This document shows, piece after piece, positions 23,301 to 34,202 of a stretch of 64,000 nt of DNA. This DNA comes from Marsupella aquatica (lineage: Eukaryota > Marchantiophyta). The position numbers and the translations under genes were made by a program. A model generated the notes under the pieces. That model did no database searches. It worked only from the letters and a program-made list of their open reading frames with translations, and had not been told where the DNA came from. The stretch's first letter is position 1. The number at the start of each line of letters is the position of its first letter. Where the stretch lies: NCBI GenBank assembly GCA_973895155.1, contig OZ316897.1, positions 18,414,001 to 18,478,000 of the forward strand, read 5' to 3'.

Positions 23301-25408
23301 AGTACGGTAGAAGCCGACTTACAAGAACGTAAGATGTGCAAGGTTGCCTAGCTGTGTAGGCAGCGGTCCAATCAACGAACAATACTGTATACTCCTGGAC
23401 GCCAAAACGACAGTAACACAGAAAATAAGAAACGGTTGTGGTCTTCACTGTGTGATATATAGTGTCGAAGAGCACAGGAAAAATTCGATCTTAAGTGTGA
23501 TCTTCAGTGCCCATCAAGGTACTGAACTTGTCCAAGTGGCGCAGGGTTAAAAAAGGGACAATAAGTCAGGCAGTCCATCTTTCGCTAAATGACTTGACGA
23601 AGGTACAGCATATGCACGTCCAAATTCGAAAGTGTCAAAACAAAGTGAACGGGCACTTACAAGTACTGGAGGTTCGTCAATTGGCCAATCTCCGGCGGCA
23701 GAGGTCCGGAAAGCTGTGGGTTGCTGGACAACTCCCTGGCCACACGAAAGGCAGAAACCTTGATAAGAGAAGGGAAAATCACAATGACAACGAAAAGTAG
23801 ACAGCATTTTTAATTGGGAAGACCGAGGTGGCCGTTCGATAAAACAGAAGGGATCAGAAGAATCCGTCCACATTCATCCAAGAGGGTGAGGGCTGGTCAT
23901 GAGAACTCTATACCAATCTAGTGCGGAATTTTAGTTCAGCAAGTCTTGTCGTGCTCTTCCTGTTGAATAGCGCAGACCTCCGACTAAAAGGAATTCGGTC
24001 TAGGTTTTCAAGTTCAAGCACATGGTCGATTGAGCAAATAATTCTGCTGGCTTCTTCCATAGAGCAAACCTCCAACCCAACAAAATTCTCTCTACCAAAC
24101 GTAACCAAAGGACTGGGTTGGACGAGAGTGCAACGAGAAAGAGAAAGAAAACTCACAATATGGTAAGACCAGTCAAACCCCCAATCGGAGATGATATGTG
24201 GCCGTTGAGATTCCTGAAACTCAAATCCCTGCCATCATATTTTAAGGAAACCATAGTAACAATAAGTGAACTGACTGCAAGTGGACATGAGTGAGCATTA
24301 AGAGTACAATGAAGAGTAAGTACCATATATTTAATAATACTGTCTAGCCTCTCAACCAGTCAAATGTCAAGCATTGCGAGAAAGTGGCGACATACAGCCG
24401 TGTCACTGTCGTGTTGGACGGATCGCAGAAAACTCCATTCCATGGTTTTCCGCAGGGATCTCCAGATCCCCAGTTCAGTGCTGGGGAGGCCGTCAATGTT
24501 GTCATGAGCCCATTCAAAGCAGCAACTGAAGCAACAAAATACAAAGATTAGCGTCAGCTATCGGCTCAGTTCGTACATAAGGATGAATTCCTATCCGTCA
24601 ACCAACGGTTTGATATGTTCAATCCTGAGTTCAGAATTACCAAAATTCCATGCGGAGGGTCTAGAATTTGGGCCCGGGACAGCGGTCAGATATTTTCGTG
24701 CATTAAAGGCTCAATTTGAACGGCCTGCGAGTTGGAATCTGGGCCGGGAAGCTGTGGCAGACTCATGGATGTTAGCGGAGACCGCGCAGCACCTCATACA
24801 ATTCTACAATTCCCTATTCTTGCAAGTCCATCCGCTTAACAACACGACAAATTCTCCTCGAACGATCAACTAAAGCAAACACGATCGTCTCTGCGATTAC
24901 AACCTCACGGCAAAGTTCATCCCCATCCCTGACTGGCCCTGCTGTTCCAACAGAGGTCGACCAAAATGTCGGGATTCCCTACGAGCGAGGTCTCTGTCAT
25001 GCTGTTTCGTGGTTGTGCCACTTACAAGATATCCAGCAAAAAACCTATCCTCTATGGTCGGCCACCATGATATCTATACGAGAGAAGACTTCCAACCCTG
25101 CTCCCCGTTCTCCCAATACTCCCCAGAATGAACCGCATTCATAATGCTCTGACGAGAGTCCGAGAGCCTGAATATCGGCTTCAGGATCTTGGCAACCGAC
25201 AACGTCACTCGTCCTTTCGAAAAACCCACGAGCTAAGTATAAACTTAAAACGTTACATCTGGAGCAACTTTACTTTGAGAAAAAATTCCTGCAAACACTC
25301 ACCATCTCCAGACTTAGTCAAAGCAAGCCCTCCTTGAAGGGTCCCGCTAAAGAGAAGCACACACGCCACAAAAACCGCCATCCTCGGGTGCAAATGTGAT
25401 CCGGCCAT
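17304..25408 (-). CDS. Leucine-rich-repeat receptor-like kinase, subfamily LRR-VIII-1 (HPCA1-like), 19 exons, 980 aa
   Basis: Exons: 25408-25303, 24525-24396, 24228-24157, 23735-23661, 23394-23323, 23103-22942, 22735-22664, 22353-22276, 22130-22059, 21602-21534, 21419-21345, 21166-21095, 20966-20823, 20491-20327, 20141-19840, 19497-19345, 19047-18688, 18218-17980 and 17828-17304. They sum to 2943 nt with every phase closing. Order: signal peptide (1 to about 31), Cys-capped N domain ([13 protein letters not shown]), LRRs (about 79-420), Cys-containing membrane-proximal ectodomain (C443, C454, C456), membrane span (about 563-587), then kinase. The kinase has GMGGYGKV (646-653), K667, HRD (762-764), DFG (782-784) and [11 protein letters not shown]. 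All catalytic motifs are intact, so it should be an active plasma-membrane Ser/Thr kinase. The C-terminal [10 protein letters not shown] resembles the FQYSGNF tail of Arabidopsis At5g49760 (HPCA1/CARD1). The start could instead be 25381 (971 aa) or 25462 (998 aa). The ligand is unknown. Confidence 0.92.
22550..22620. repeat. 33-bp tandem repeat inside a kinase-gene intron
   Basis: The unit ttctgatcttagtacatctc occurs at 22550 and 22583, with a partial third copy at 22616. It lies in the intron between exons 7 and 8 of the LRR receptor kinase, so it does not alter the protein. Confidence 0.8.
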
Positions 25409-26660
25409 CCGAAAAATTCCGCTTCTCGGTGCAGATCTGCTCCTTGCTACGACATCAAACATCGAATGCTCAAAACCTGCTTCGTTTCCTCGCCTTTACT
25501 AGACTTCTATGTCCCAAGCTTCTGTTTCCGAAATATCGCTCCGATTACGAAAATATTGCTAAAGCTTTTTCCTCGGCTCCGTTGAGGACCGAAGTCCGAT
25601 ACTTCAGAGAGTTTCCCAACCTTGCGGCCCACTTTTCGTAATTCGTTCTGCAAACCTCTGCGCTCACTCAATCTTATCGTTCCTGTGTTTTCCGAGGTTT
25701 CGTCCTGCAGATTATGGTCCTCCCAAAGAAATCCGTGGCTCGCGCTATCTTCCGTATCCAGCTTCCCAACCTCGCACACAGCCTACCTTTCCGAAGAATG
25801 CCGTCCTTTCCAGAGTAAGTTCAGTCTGACTAGAGAGAGAGAGATCGGGATTGGGGAAACTATTGTACAAACACCGAACAGGACCAGGGCACGGATTCAC
25901 GGATTCGTTGAACCCAGCTCTGTAGCTGAAGCTGTTGCTCTCCAAACTTCACCGTGTGCGGCTCGGGAGAGTATATCATTACAGAAGAAGACGGAGCCAC
26001 GTGCATGAAGACGATATCGAATGCGTGTGAAGTCGTTCTGAAGACCGGCGCGGCCAAAGGCGTTGGTGTGCATCCGACGAACCAAGTCGAGGGACTCAAA
26101 TGGGTTGGCTGCAAATGAGGAAATCCACTGATAAACTCGGGGCAATTTCTCGCCAGCGAACGGAATCGAGGAAAACGAGTGAAGGGGGAGGACGCGACAG
26201 AAGACCGATTCTCCTGCCTTTCTGCGAGCTATGAATGAATAATGTTAAAAGCACTTCAGCTCAGCCTTCGGTCGTTCCGTGCTGCCGGTGCCCGTCTCGC
26301 CCGACCAATTCCTTGAGCCGTCGTCAAACTTTCTTCAGCGAGCAACAGAGAAGCATCAGCCGGCCCTGCCCGATTCATATTATTGAATTGCACTAGGCTG
26401 ACTGAGGCCCGAGGAAAAGCTATGGCGTCCCTCCGCCCGCAACGCAGCTCGAGTCCACGACAAAGCCCCGCACGCACGCACATGTCCCAGACCGGCAGCC
26501 ACCATCGTTTCTGACCGGGGGCTCCTTCCTGGACGGGGGCTGCCGTCCCCTCATTCCCGTCTGTACTACGGGAGTACGGGAGGACGGGAGTACCCGTAGC
26601 GTCGTTGACAGTGTCAAACACTTCCTTCTCGTCCGCACAGTTCCAGTTGACTGACCCTGT
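25409..26660. promoter_or_regulatory. 5' flank of the LRR receptor kinase gene
   Basis: This CpG-normal stretch lies immediately upstream of the kinase start codon and should contain its 5' UTR and promoter. Open frames here (for example 25622-26008 plus and 26256-26621 minus) match no known family. Near 26565-26600 there is a short G-rich repeat (acgggagtacgggaggacgggagtac). Confidence 0.35.
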
Positions 26661-26825
26661 TCCAGGGATAGGACCTGAAGCACCACTTGCTATGTAGAAT
26701 TGCCATAGTCCACTAGCTATATAAAAGGGGAATTAGTAATTGACCCTGATCCGGGGCAAGGACTTGAACCACCACTTGCTATATAGAATTGCTATAATTA
26801 TAGAAAGGGGAAGCGTTTCCCCCTT
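26640..26825. repeat. Imperfect tandem duplication of about 95-100 bp
   Basis: The sequence tgaccctgttccagggataggac...caccacttgctatgtagaattgc recurs as tgaccctgatccggggcaaggac...caccacttgctatatagaattgc. It marks the edge where CpG-containing DNA gives way to CpG-poor DNA. Confidence 0.6.
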
Positions 26826-27434
26826 TTTTTTCACATTCCATTCGCTTTTCTCTCTTATTTTTATTTTTGAGTTTCACTTTTCTCTTCTATTGTTATTTTT
26901 GAGTGTGCCAATGTGTTGCACAATTGCAAGAAAAAGTTACTTTTAATGATAGCTACAGGTAACCTCTAGCATTTTCTGGACTTGTAAGGGACTTTGACAT
27001 TAGAGAGAGAAAGTCCCTAGAAAATCATGGATGACGGTCTATGTGCAGGGTGCTAAAAGCTTTATGTGGACCCCATAATTAGGAGGGGTTTGTGTAACAG
27101 TGCTCACGAGGGTTTTTAGATCCCCACACCTTTGCCCCTTCACTGAGTTGGCCTATCACTACCCCATAGCCTATTGGACAAAAGTAGAGGTCTCGTTCCT
27201 GGTTTGGGCAGCACCTGGTGGGTAGAGACAACCACAAATTACTTTCCAGGGATCCATTGCCCCAAATAACTTAACCAGGCCCCTCCGTTGTCTTATGGAC
27301 TTGGTGGACTGCACTACTTGATGGACTACGAAGATTGGACTTGACCAGGTTCTTTGGACAGTCAGTTGTTAGAATCCAAAAATCACAGTCACTCCGCAGC
27401 AATCATTGGTCCTAGTGGGCGCCACATAAACCTA

Positions 27435-27556
27435 GAAAATGTTATTTTTTTATAAACCCCATTATTTTATAGGATGATGCAATGAATTCTCTTACGAAAA
27501 TGTTATTTTTTTATAAACCCCATTATTTTATAGGATGATGCAATGAATTCTCTTAC
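27435..27556. repeat. Perfect tandem duplication, 61 bp
   Basis: The copies at 27435-27495 and 27496-27556 look identical, each starting gaaaatgttattttttta and ending gaattctcttac. Absence of visible divergence implies a recent duplication. The surrounding 26.83-27.79 kb holds no gene I recognise. Confidence 0.9.
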
Positions 27557-28458
27557 GTTCCATCTTTACGGCATATCAAGTCCAGATAATGCTGGAGGGG
27601 CCTGGTAAGTCCTGATTTTTGTTGTGTTATAGTCCACAATGCCCTGGAAGCAAAGTGTCACGGTGTACATTTTTATATACACTACCGGTAGCCTGGCTAG
27701 CCAACGTTGAACTTTAATTGACACATTGAATAAATGCTGTGATGAAAAGGTTGGTTGATTCACCTTAAATTTGTTCACAAGTATTTGACTAATGATACAT
27801 GTTTAATATTATATTTTTTTAAAGGGCAGCAGAGCGCCAGTTTATTCCAGAGGCAACCCCGGCGCAAACCAGCAGGGCACAAAAACCAAAAAAAATAAAC
27901 CCAGAGGGCCAAAGCACACAAGAACCACACTAAAAAGGGCAAATCCACCCAAAGGAAACCACTAACACCCCAAACAAAGGATTACAAGCAAGAACAAGGG
28001 CCGACCACCCAACAGAAGGCAAGAGCCCTGAAACAAAGCACCTCCCAAAAGAGGAGTTGGCTGTCCCCAAGCAACAGCAAGGCAGGCTCCCTAGAAATGG
28101 GACAAAAGGGAGAACATGGTCATCACATCTCTCGGGCAATCATAGTAGTGTTCGACTCAACCGTCGAGCCTTTTGTACACTGGTAGTACGTTGAAGCGTA
28201 GCATGAACAGTTACTACAGCTCCATGGAGAATGAGATGCAATGGGAACCGAGCAGAGTTAGCTTGAAAATTGCATTGGCAACGCTCCAACCAGATGCTAT
28301 GAATCATTGTGTGAATAAGAAGAAGGAAGCCAGGGTTGCATTTTTGAGACCTAATCGCAGTATCAAACTTGCCAAAGAAAGAGCAGCCTGTAGCCTTGCC
28401 CAGACTAGTGCCCGTTGTTGTGTGCTCAAGTTGCATCCATCGTGGGCGAAGCTGACAG

Positions 28459-28653
28459 CTAGCAATCATAGAACATATGTTCAACTGTTTCATTGGCCGA
28501 TTTACACGCAGTGCACAGTCCATCACTCACGTCCCATTTAAGAGCACGAGAGTTGGAGAAAAACCTAGCATGAAGCACCTTCCAAAAATCTAGCTTAACA
28601 CTAGGAGAGGATAAACCTTTCCATAGATGGATCCACCTACTCCTCCATAGCAC
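28459..28653 (-). pseudogene. LINE zinc-binding domain (zf-RVT) remnant
   Basis: The segment LDFWKVLHARFF is followed by CTACKSANETVEHMFYDC, the Cys/His pattern of the zinc-binding region found downstream of the RT in plant LINEs. A neighbouring frame (28526-28140) continues with IHSIWLERC, typical of the LINE C terminus. Confidence 0.85.
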
Positions 28654-29514
28654 CTAAGAATCAAGAGAGACCCAACGACAATTGAGTTGTGTAATGGCGG
28701 GTGTAATGGGAGGCATGATATGCTGTTGCAAGATAGTGGCCCAGGTTTTAGTGGGAAGATTCCACCCTTTCTTAACTCCTGTCTGCCATGTCCACATCCA
28801 CCCATCAGAGTTACGCAAAAACCCTTTTGTGAACCCCTTGGAGCTGTTCAATAAAGCAAGGAGATGTGGTAGTAGTCGCAAGGTTAGGGCCCTGGTGAAG
28901 TGATAAGCCCAACCTGAATCTGGTCGACAGTTATACAACCCTGGCCATGGGTGACAAGATCCGCCACTATGTGGACTTGCCGCGTAGCCAAGAAACTTGT
29001 ATAGTCCTACAACTCCCCCTCTGTGCCCTTCATGTGACTCTCCAATAGAAGAAAAAGTTGGTCAATTGAAAGATAAGTGAGGATTTTCCCATCACTAGGA
29101 TGAAAGTCTAGCTTGCAATGAGCAGACTCCCAACCCCTAAGCATAGAATTGACAGTAGGAGCAGAAGCAATTTTCAGACAAGGAGAGAAGAGGAGGAGAT
29201 CACTAGGCTCCTTCATCATAAAGGCAGGAGATAGTGTCCCAAGCAACAAGTGTTTTTTTGTTGGCACCATCTAGAGTCTGGCCCCACAAGAAAGTATGAC
29301 ATATCTTTTCAAGTTGCTTATACCCAATCTTTTGAGTATTAAGCAACATCAGATGATACATAGGAATAGCATGGAGGACATGCTTTAACAGGACCAGATG
29401 GTCAGCCTGTGAGAGTGTCCGATTGGTCCAATGCCGTAGATGTTTTCTGACCTTGCCCATGAGAAACTCTGTCTCCTGTTCGGGTCGAAGGCCAGGTCCA
29501 ATGGGACAGCCCAG

Positions 29515-30520
29515 CTAGGTGATAACCTCCCCCTTCCTAGCAATGCGACAACCAGAACGCTCAATCCATTCAGGACTCTCAGAATTATCAAGCTGGATGA
29601 TAGCAGATTTGGCAATGTTCAATAGAGCACCCGAGACACGCTTGTACTTGTGCACCACACTGCAAGCTGCCTGAAATTCCTCTTCAGTTGCTTTGAGGAA
29701 CAAACCGGTGTTATCAGCAAAAAGTTGATGAAGAAGCTTATGTTGATCCATTGTCAGTGGGTAGCCCATTGAGAGTACCATCCTCAAGTTTAGCTTCAAG
29801 CATACTCATGAGCGGTTGTGTAGCTAGGGAAAACAATAGAGGTGCTATCTGGCACCCTTGCCTTAATTACCCCACGCTCCAAAGAGATCTCCCTGGTAAA
29901 GCCCCCATTGACATGAACCTTTGAAGCAACATTGAGAACAAGACCTTGAATGAGAGAAATAAATTCCTGAGCAAAATTCATGTGTCTCATCGTGTCCCAA
30001 AGGAAAGCATGATCAACTCTGTCATATGCTTTGGCAAAATCCAGTTTTAGTAAAAGAGTAGGTTGGTGAGTGATGCTTGCAAACTCTTGCCCCACGTTGA
30101 AAGCCAAATCATTGTCTAGGAGGCTATGACCAATAATAAACCCAGTCTGTTGTGGTGCAACCAATTGTGGGATCACCTTTTTCAACCTGCTGACAAGGAG
30201 CTTGGCAACAATCTTGTGTGTAATAGTGAGCATGGTAAGAGGTCTCCAATTGGTCAAGAGTTGAATGTCACCACTCTTCAGGATAAGCTTAATGACACCT
30301 ATGGAAGCTTGTGAGGTGAGTAACCCGTCTCTCCAAAAGGCTTGTATCATGGCGCAACAGTCAGTGCACATCCAATCCCAACAATCTTGGAGAATTTCAA
30401 CTATGACTCCATCCAAACCTGATGATTTGTCCTTGGGGAAGGCCATTACAATTGCAGTAATCTCCGCCTCATTGGGTCCAGCAATGAGAGCTCCACTCTG
30501 GGGCACTGGTCACTGTATTT
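29515..30520 (-). pseudogene. LINE reverse transcriptase domain with frameshifts and altered catalytic box
   Basis: Motifs in order are FPKDKSSGLDG, NWRPLTMLTITHKIVAK, APQQTGFI, KLDFAKAYDRVDHAF and ISLERGV. After frameshifts comes HQLFADNTGLFL. The second catalytic aspartate of the FADD box is asparagine. With the frameshifts, no active polymerase can be made. Confidence 0.9.
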
Positions 30521-31109
30521 CAAATAAGGGACAATACTTCAACCCGCTCCTCTACATTGTTGCTAATGGACAAATCAGCTGTAAAGAGGGAAGAGTAGTA
30601 CTCCTGAATTTCAGTAAGGATCTGTCGGTCATCGTCAATGACAGTGCCATCGGTGCGAGCTAGGGTTTTAATGGTTTCCCTGTTTTGTTTTGCCTTCATT
30701 TGCAAAAAACAATACCTGGACGGGGCATCACCAAGGGTTAACCATTGAACCCAACTGTGTCGGTGCCACCCCTCAGCTTCCTTGAATTTGGTTGACTTTG
30801 CATTAGCCTCCAACGTCACCAACTCAGAAATGGCACTAGTAGTAGGGTTGAGTGCCACCTCTTGCCGTTTGAGCTGCAGTAGAGTAATGTTTGTAGGTTG
30901 TAGCCGTCTCAGCTCAGCAAGATGTTTCTTCTCTACCAAGAGAACCTGCTTAACCCGTCGGGCAGCCAGATCCCAATGGACCCTAGGTAGGAACTCTATC
31001 TGGTATAAGAGGCATTCCCTAGGCTTGTGGAGAAGCGTTGCATCCATCTTGAAAGAGCTGAACTTCCGAGTAGGGGTTGCAATGCTGATATCCTGTAGAG
31101 CAAAGGTCA

Positions 31110-31838
31110 CTACAACAGGAAGATGATCCGACAGGGTTTGCCAATCATCATGATCAATCTGGCGAATGTTGAGCACCAGTTAGCCCGATTGGTGCTGTAA
31201 ATTCGATCCAACCGGGCCTGGTCAAAGCGAAAGCCCGTAAGGGCTTGACGAGTGAATTTGGGCCCCTTCCTAATAGCAGCACAAAAGTAAGTGTCGATCA
31301 TGTCACAATGGTCAATAAGCCGTGCCCACTTTCGACTCTCACTACCATAGAGGAGAGGGCTGGGGCCAATTGAATCATCCGGTTGTTCTACCATATTATA
31401 ATCCCCTCCTACCACCCAGTTGCCTTGAGTGAGCTTGAGGCTCAGCCAATCCCACAACAACTTTTGCCGATTCCGACTCCCAAGACCACTGTGTGCATAA
31501 ATGGACCCTACGCTGAGAGGACCTTTGCTGGTCTGAAGGGTAACCCAAGCAAAGGTGCCATCTCCCTTACAACCTTGGTCAAGTACCTGTACTGAAGCTG
31601 GCGTGATGACGGCCGCTCCCGCTCGACCATCAACCGCATAATCCACCACAAAATTCCCTCTAGGCAGCAAATGAGACAGTTGAAAGTCACATTTATCTTT
31701 GTGAGTCTTACATTCCTAAAGACACACTACGTGGATGTCAAGCTGAACTTGACAAAGCCAATTACCTAGAATCCTGGTTCGATTGGGGTCCCCCAGGCCA
31801 TTGACATTCCAACTAGCAATCTTGGGGTCGTCTATCAT
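31110..31838 (-). pseudogene. LINE endonuclease domain with an internal stop
   Basis: Reading from the ATG at 31838 gives MIDDPKIASWNVNGLGDP, typical of the exonuclease-endonuclease-phosphatase fold of plant LINEs. A TAG at 31718-31716 replaces the glutamine usually found in the LQE metal-site motif. The frame then continues openly through GDYNM, until a frameshift near 31180 separates it from SDHLPV. Confidence 0.85.
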
Positions 31839-33974
31839 CGAGCATTGGGGAGGTGTTGTTTGCCCTTGCTGACCGGCTAACTAATGATACATGTGTATCA
31901 CTGGTTTATCTGATTTTAAATATATTTAATACTATCAACTTTCAATTACTTTACCACTACAGATATTCAAATTGATAATATTGTCAGGGTTCTGTTGTAT
32001 TCATAAATATGCTGATCTCGTATAAAGATGACAAATTCAACAAAATAACAAAGGTGTGAATATCCAGAAAACCATTACATGTTTGTACATAAAATAAAAA
32101 CCATGTCAGTTTTATAAATTAGAGTATCTTGAATGACAATATAGTTGAGGGAGAAAATCCTCATTTAGGGTTTTCTAAAGTGTTTCTTTGGGGGACAATA
32201 ATTCATGTACATGTTAGAGACCAAAATTTAAATTTGAGGACATAATTCTGAATTTTTATATTTTCATTTTTAATGAATAGAAGGGTTCTTTTGAACCATA
32301 AATATAGGTGAGGACAAAAAACCTAGCAAGAAAAAGATTCCTTATAATTGACATTCATTTATGATTTTCCCCCATTCCCTACACCTACCAAGTTAGATTG
32401 CTGAGGCAGAGTTATGGTCTAGAGAATTCAATTTAGACCCAGACCATAAAAGTAGGATGAGTAAGATTGTCAATGGCGTGCTTCTCCTCTCAAGTAATTG
32501 ATTGGCCAAGAAGGCTAAAGTGTTTATTCTACTTTTCACAATATTCCACTTTGCATCTTACCAATCATATGATCCTTCCAATTGAATTGTTGTGATCAAT
32601 CCTATCATCTTCCCAATATTTGGTTATTTTTAAAATATAATTATTCGATCTGCAAGTGGTCAGCTGAGGTGGTCACTTGTGACGATTTGATGTCAAGTTC
32701 ATTCCTCATAGGTGCCTTTCTTGCAATAGATTCTACTTTAGCTTGTTATCTAGTTTGTAGATAGATAGATTATAGATGGGTACTACAGTATTCCAAACCA
32801 TATCGGGCGAATTCAATGTCCATTGTTCAATTGGTGGTAGTGTAGAAAGTTCAGTTGACTTGATAGGAGCAAAATATGGCCGCACAAGGTATTGTAAATA
32901 TGGTCCAGATGTATTTGAAACTGTATTGTACACTATGTTGTCAAAATTGTATTGTTAATTAAATGTCTCGTGGTCACTGACATTGGGTCACGGACCTTGA
33001 TATTCTCAACTACCCTACCCTGAGATACAGGAGCAAGTTTTGGGATACCACTATCTTTTGACTTCATTAAGTCAAAAAGACGATAGACTTAGGCCAAACA
33101 TTGTCCCAAAAAGAAAAGGCCCCACCAGCACCAAATTATCATTGTGCTTGGCGTGCAAAGTGAGGTGCTCTCCTGGTAAGTCAAGGGCCAAGGTTCGTTT
33201 CAACACATGGAAAGCAACAAAGTGCTGAGTGGGTAGGCTTGGAAAGACTGCCTTAGAGGGTGCAGGGCAAAGATTGCCCAAAGATGTGGATTCCAGAAAA
33301 TCTACTGCACTAAGAATTACTCTCTGTCACCCTTTTGTCCAAATGAAGACCTTGCCATGATTCTGGATGAGTTTCTAGAATGTCATATTCTTGTAGCAGC
33401 TGTTTCAGTTATCTACATACATTTAATTCATAATGATCCAATGGCTGGAGTCATGCCACATGTCTGCATCAAATGGCAGAAATCTTAATCCATCAGCTCG
33501 GCCCCAACTCATAAAAATGAGTGTCAGCCTCAATTCATTTTCACAACCCTGACTTTCATATTTGGTAGAAATGACAGCCAGGAGAGAGACCTCTTGCTGG
33601 TCTCTATTTCCATGTAGGTCAGAGATTTAAACCACATGTCACAAGATCCTGGGTATGGTTGACATTTTGAACTTGGGTATGAAAGCACATCACATTGGTT
33701 AGGATAGAGGTCAAAGAAAGGGGAACAACTTGTGACAATTCAATATGGCTGGGTTTTTTTTAATTAATTTATAGGCTTTCAAATAATAAGCTAAGTTTTG
33801 GCTAGAGAGGTCATTGACCCTTAAACGGCTGGCTACCCAGTTGTTGCCAATAAATGCAAGGGGTCTACCAAAAATCTAAAACTCAAGAACCATTCTACCT
33901 ACACAGTTCACTGTAAATAGTGTTACATAAGAATCAGTGTTACTACCCAATTAGTGTTGCCAACAATAATTGTG

Positions 33975-34166
33975 GTGAAATCTTTTGTCCAAATTCTTAC
34001 CAGTTTGCCAAAACAGTTTTCAATTTTAATTTTATCTCAATTGCTAGTAAAAAATGAGATTTAGGGTTTGGTGAAATCTTTTGTCCAAATTCTTACCAGT
34101 TGCCAAAACAGTTTTCAATTTTAATTTTATCTCAATTGCTAGTAAAAAATGAGATTTAGGGTTTAA
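33975..34166. repeat. Tandem duplication, 96-bp unit
   Basis: The copies start gtgaaatcttttgtccaaat at 33975 and 34071. They differ by a 1-bp indel (cagtttgcc versus cagttgcc) and are otherwise nearly identical. Each copy ends with tttagggttt, a plant telomere-like motif. Confidence 0.85.
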
Positions 34167-34202
34167 GGTTTAGGGCTTAGGGTAAACCCTTAGCCCTAAT
34201 CC
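34152..34202. repeat. Degenerate telomere-like repeats ending in a 30-bp palindrome
   Basis: The sequence runs gatttagggtttaaggtttagg and then turns back on itself. Positions 34170-34199 are palindromic with one mismatched pair (ttagggcttagggt, then acccttagccctaa). The motif resembles the plant telomere unit TTTAGGG in head-to-head orientation, but it is short and degenerate. Confidence 0.6.

Larger units (their letters stand above)
27803..31879 (-). mobile_element. LINE (L1-like non-LTR retrotransposon), decayed, ORF2 only
   Basis: A perfect 15-bp direct repeat, actaatgatacatgt, flanks it at 27788-27802 and 31880-31894. The minus-strand order is apurinic endonuclease (31838 to about 31110), reverse transcriptase (about 31176 to 29515) and a zinc-knuckle RVT domain (28653-28459). 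A 3' tail ending in an A-run lies next to the 27.8-kb repeat. The endonuclease shows WNVNGLGDP, GDYNM and SDHLPV. The RT shows KSSGLDG, NWRPLTML, QTGFI and KLDFAKAYD. Lesions: an in-frame TAG at 31718-31716, frameshifts near 31180, 29865 and 29740, and FADN in place of the FADD/YADD catalytic box at about 29715. It has no ORF1, and only about 40 bp precede the ORF2 ATG, so it was probably 5'-truncated at insertion. It cannot move on its own. Confidence 0.93.

Noticed and set aside
24214-24222. Alternative acceptors (tttcag, ttgag) for LRR exon 3
   Set aside because: The acceptor at 24229 restores the full LRR start [10 protein letters not shown] and matches the phase of exon 2; the others shorten the repeat.
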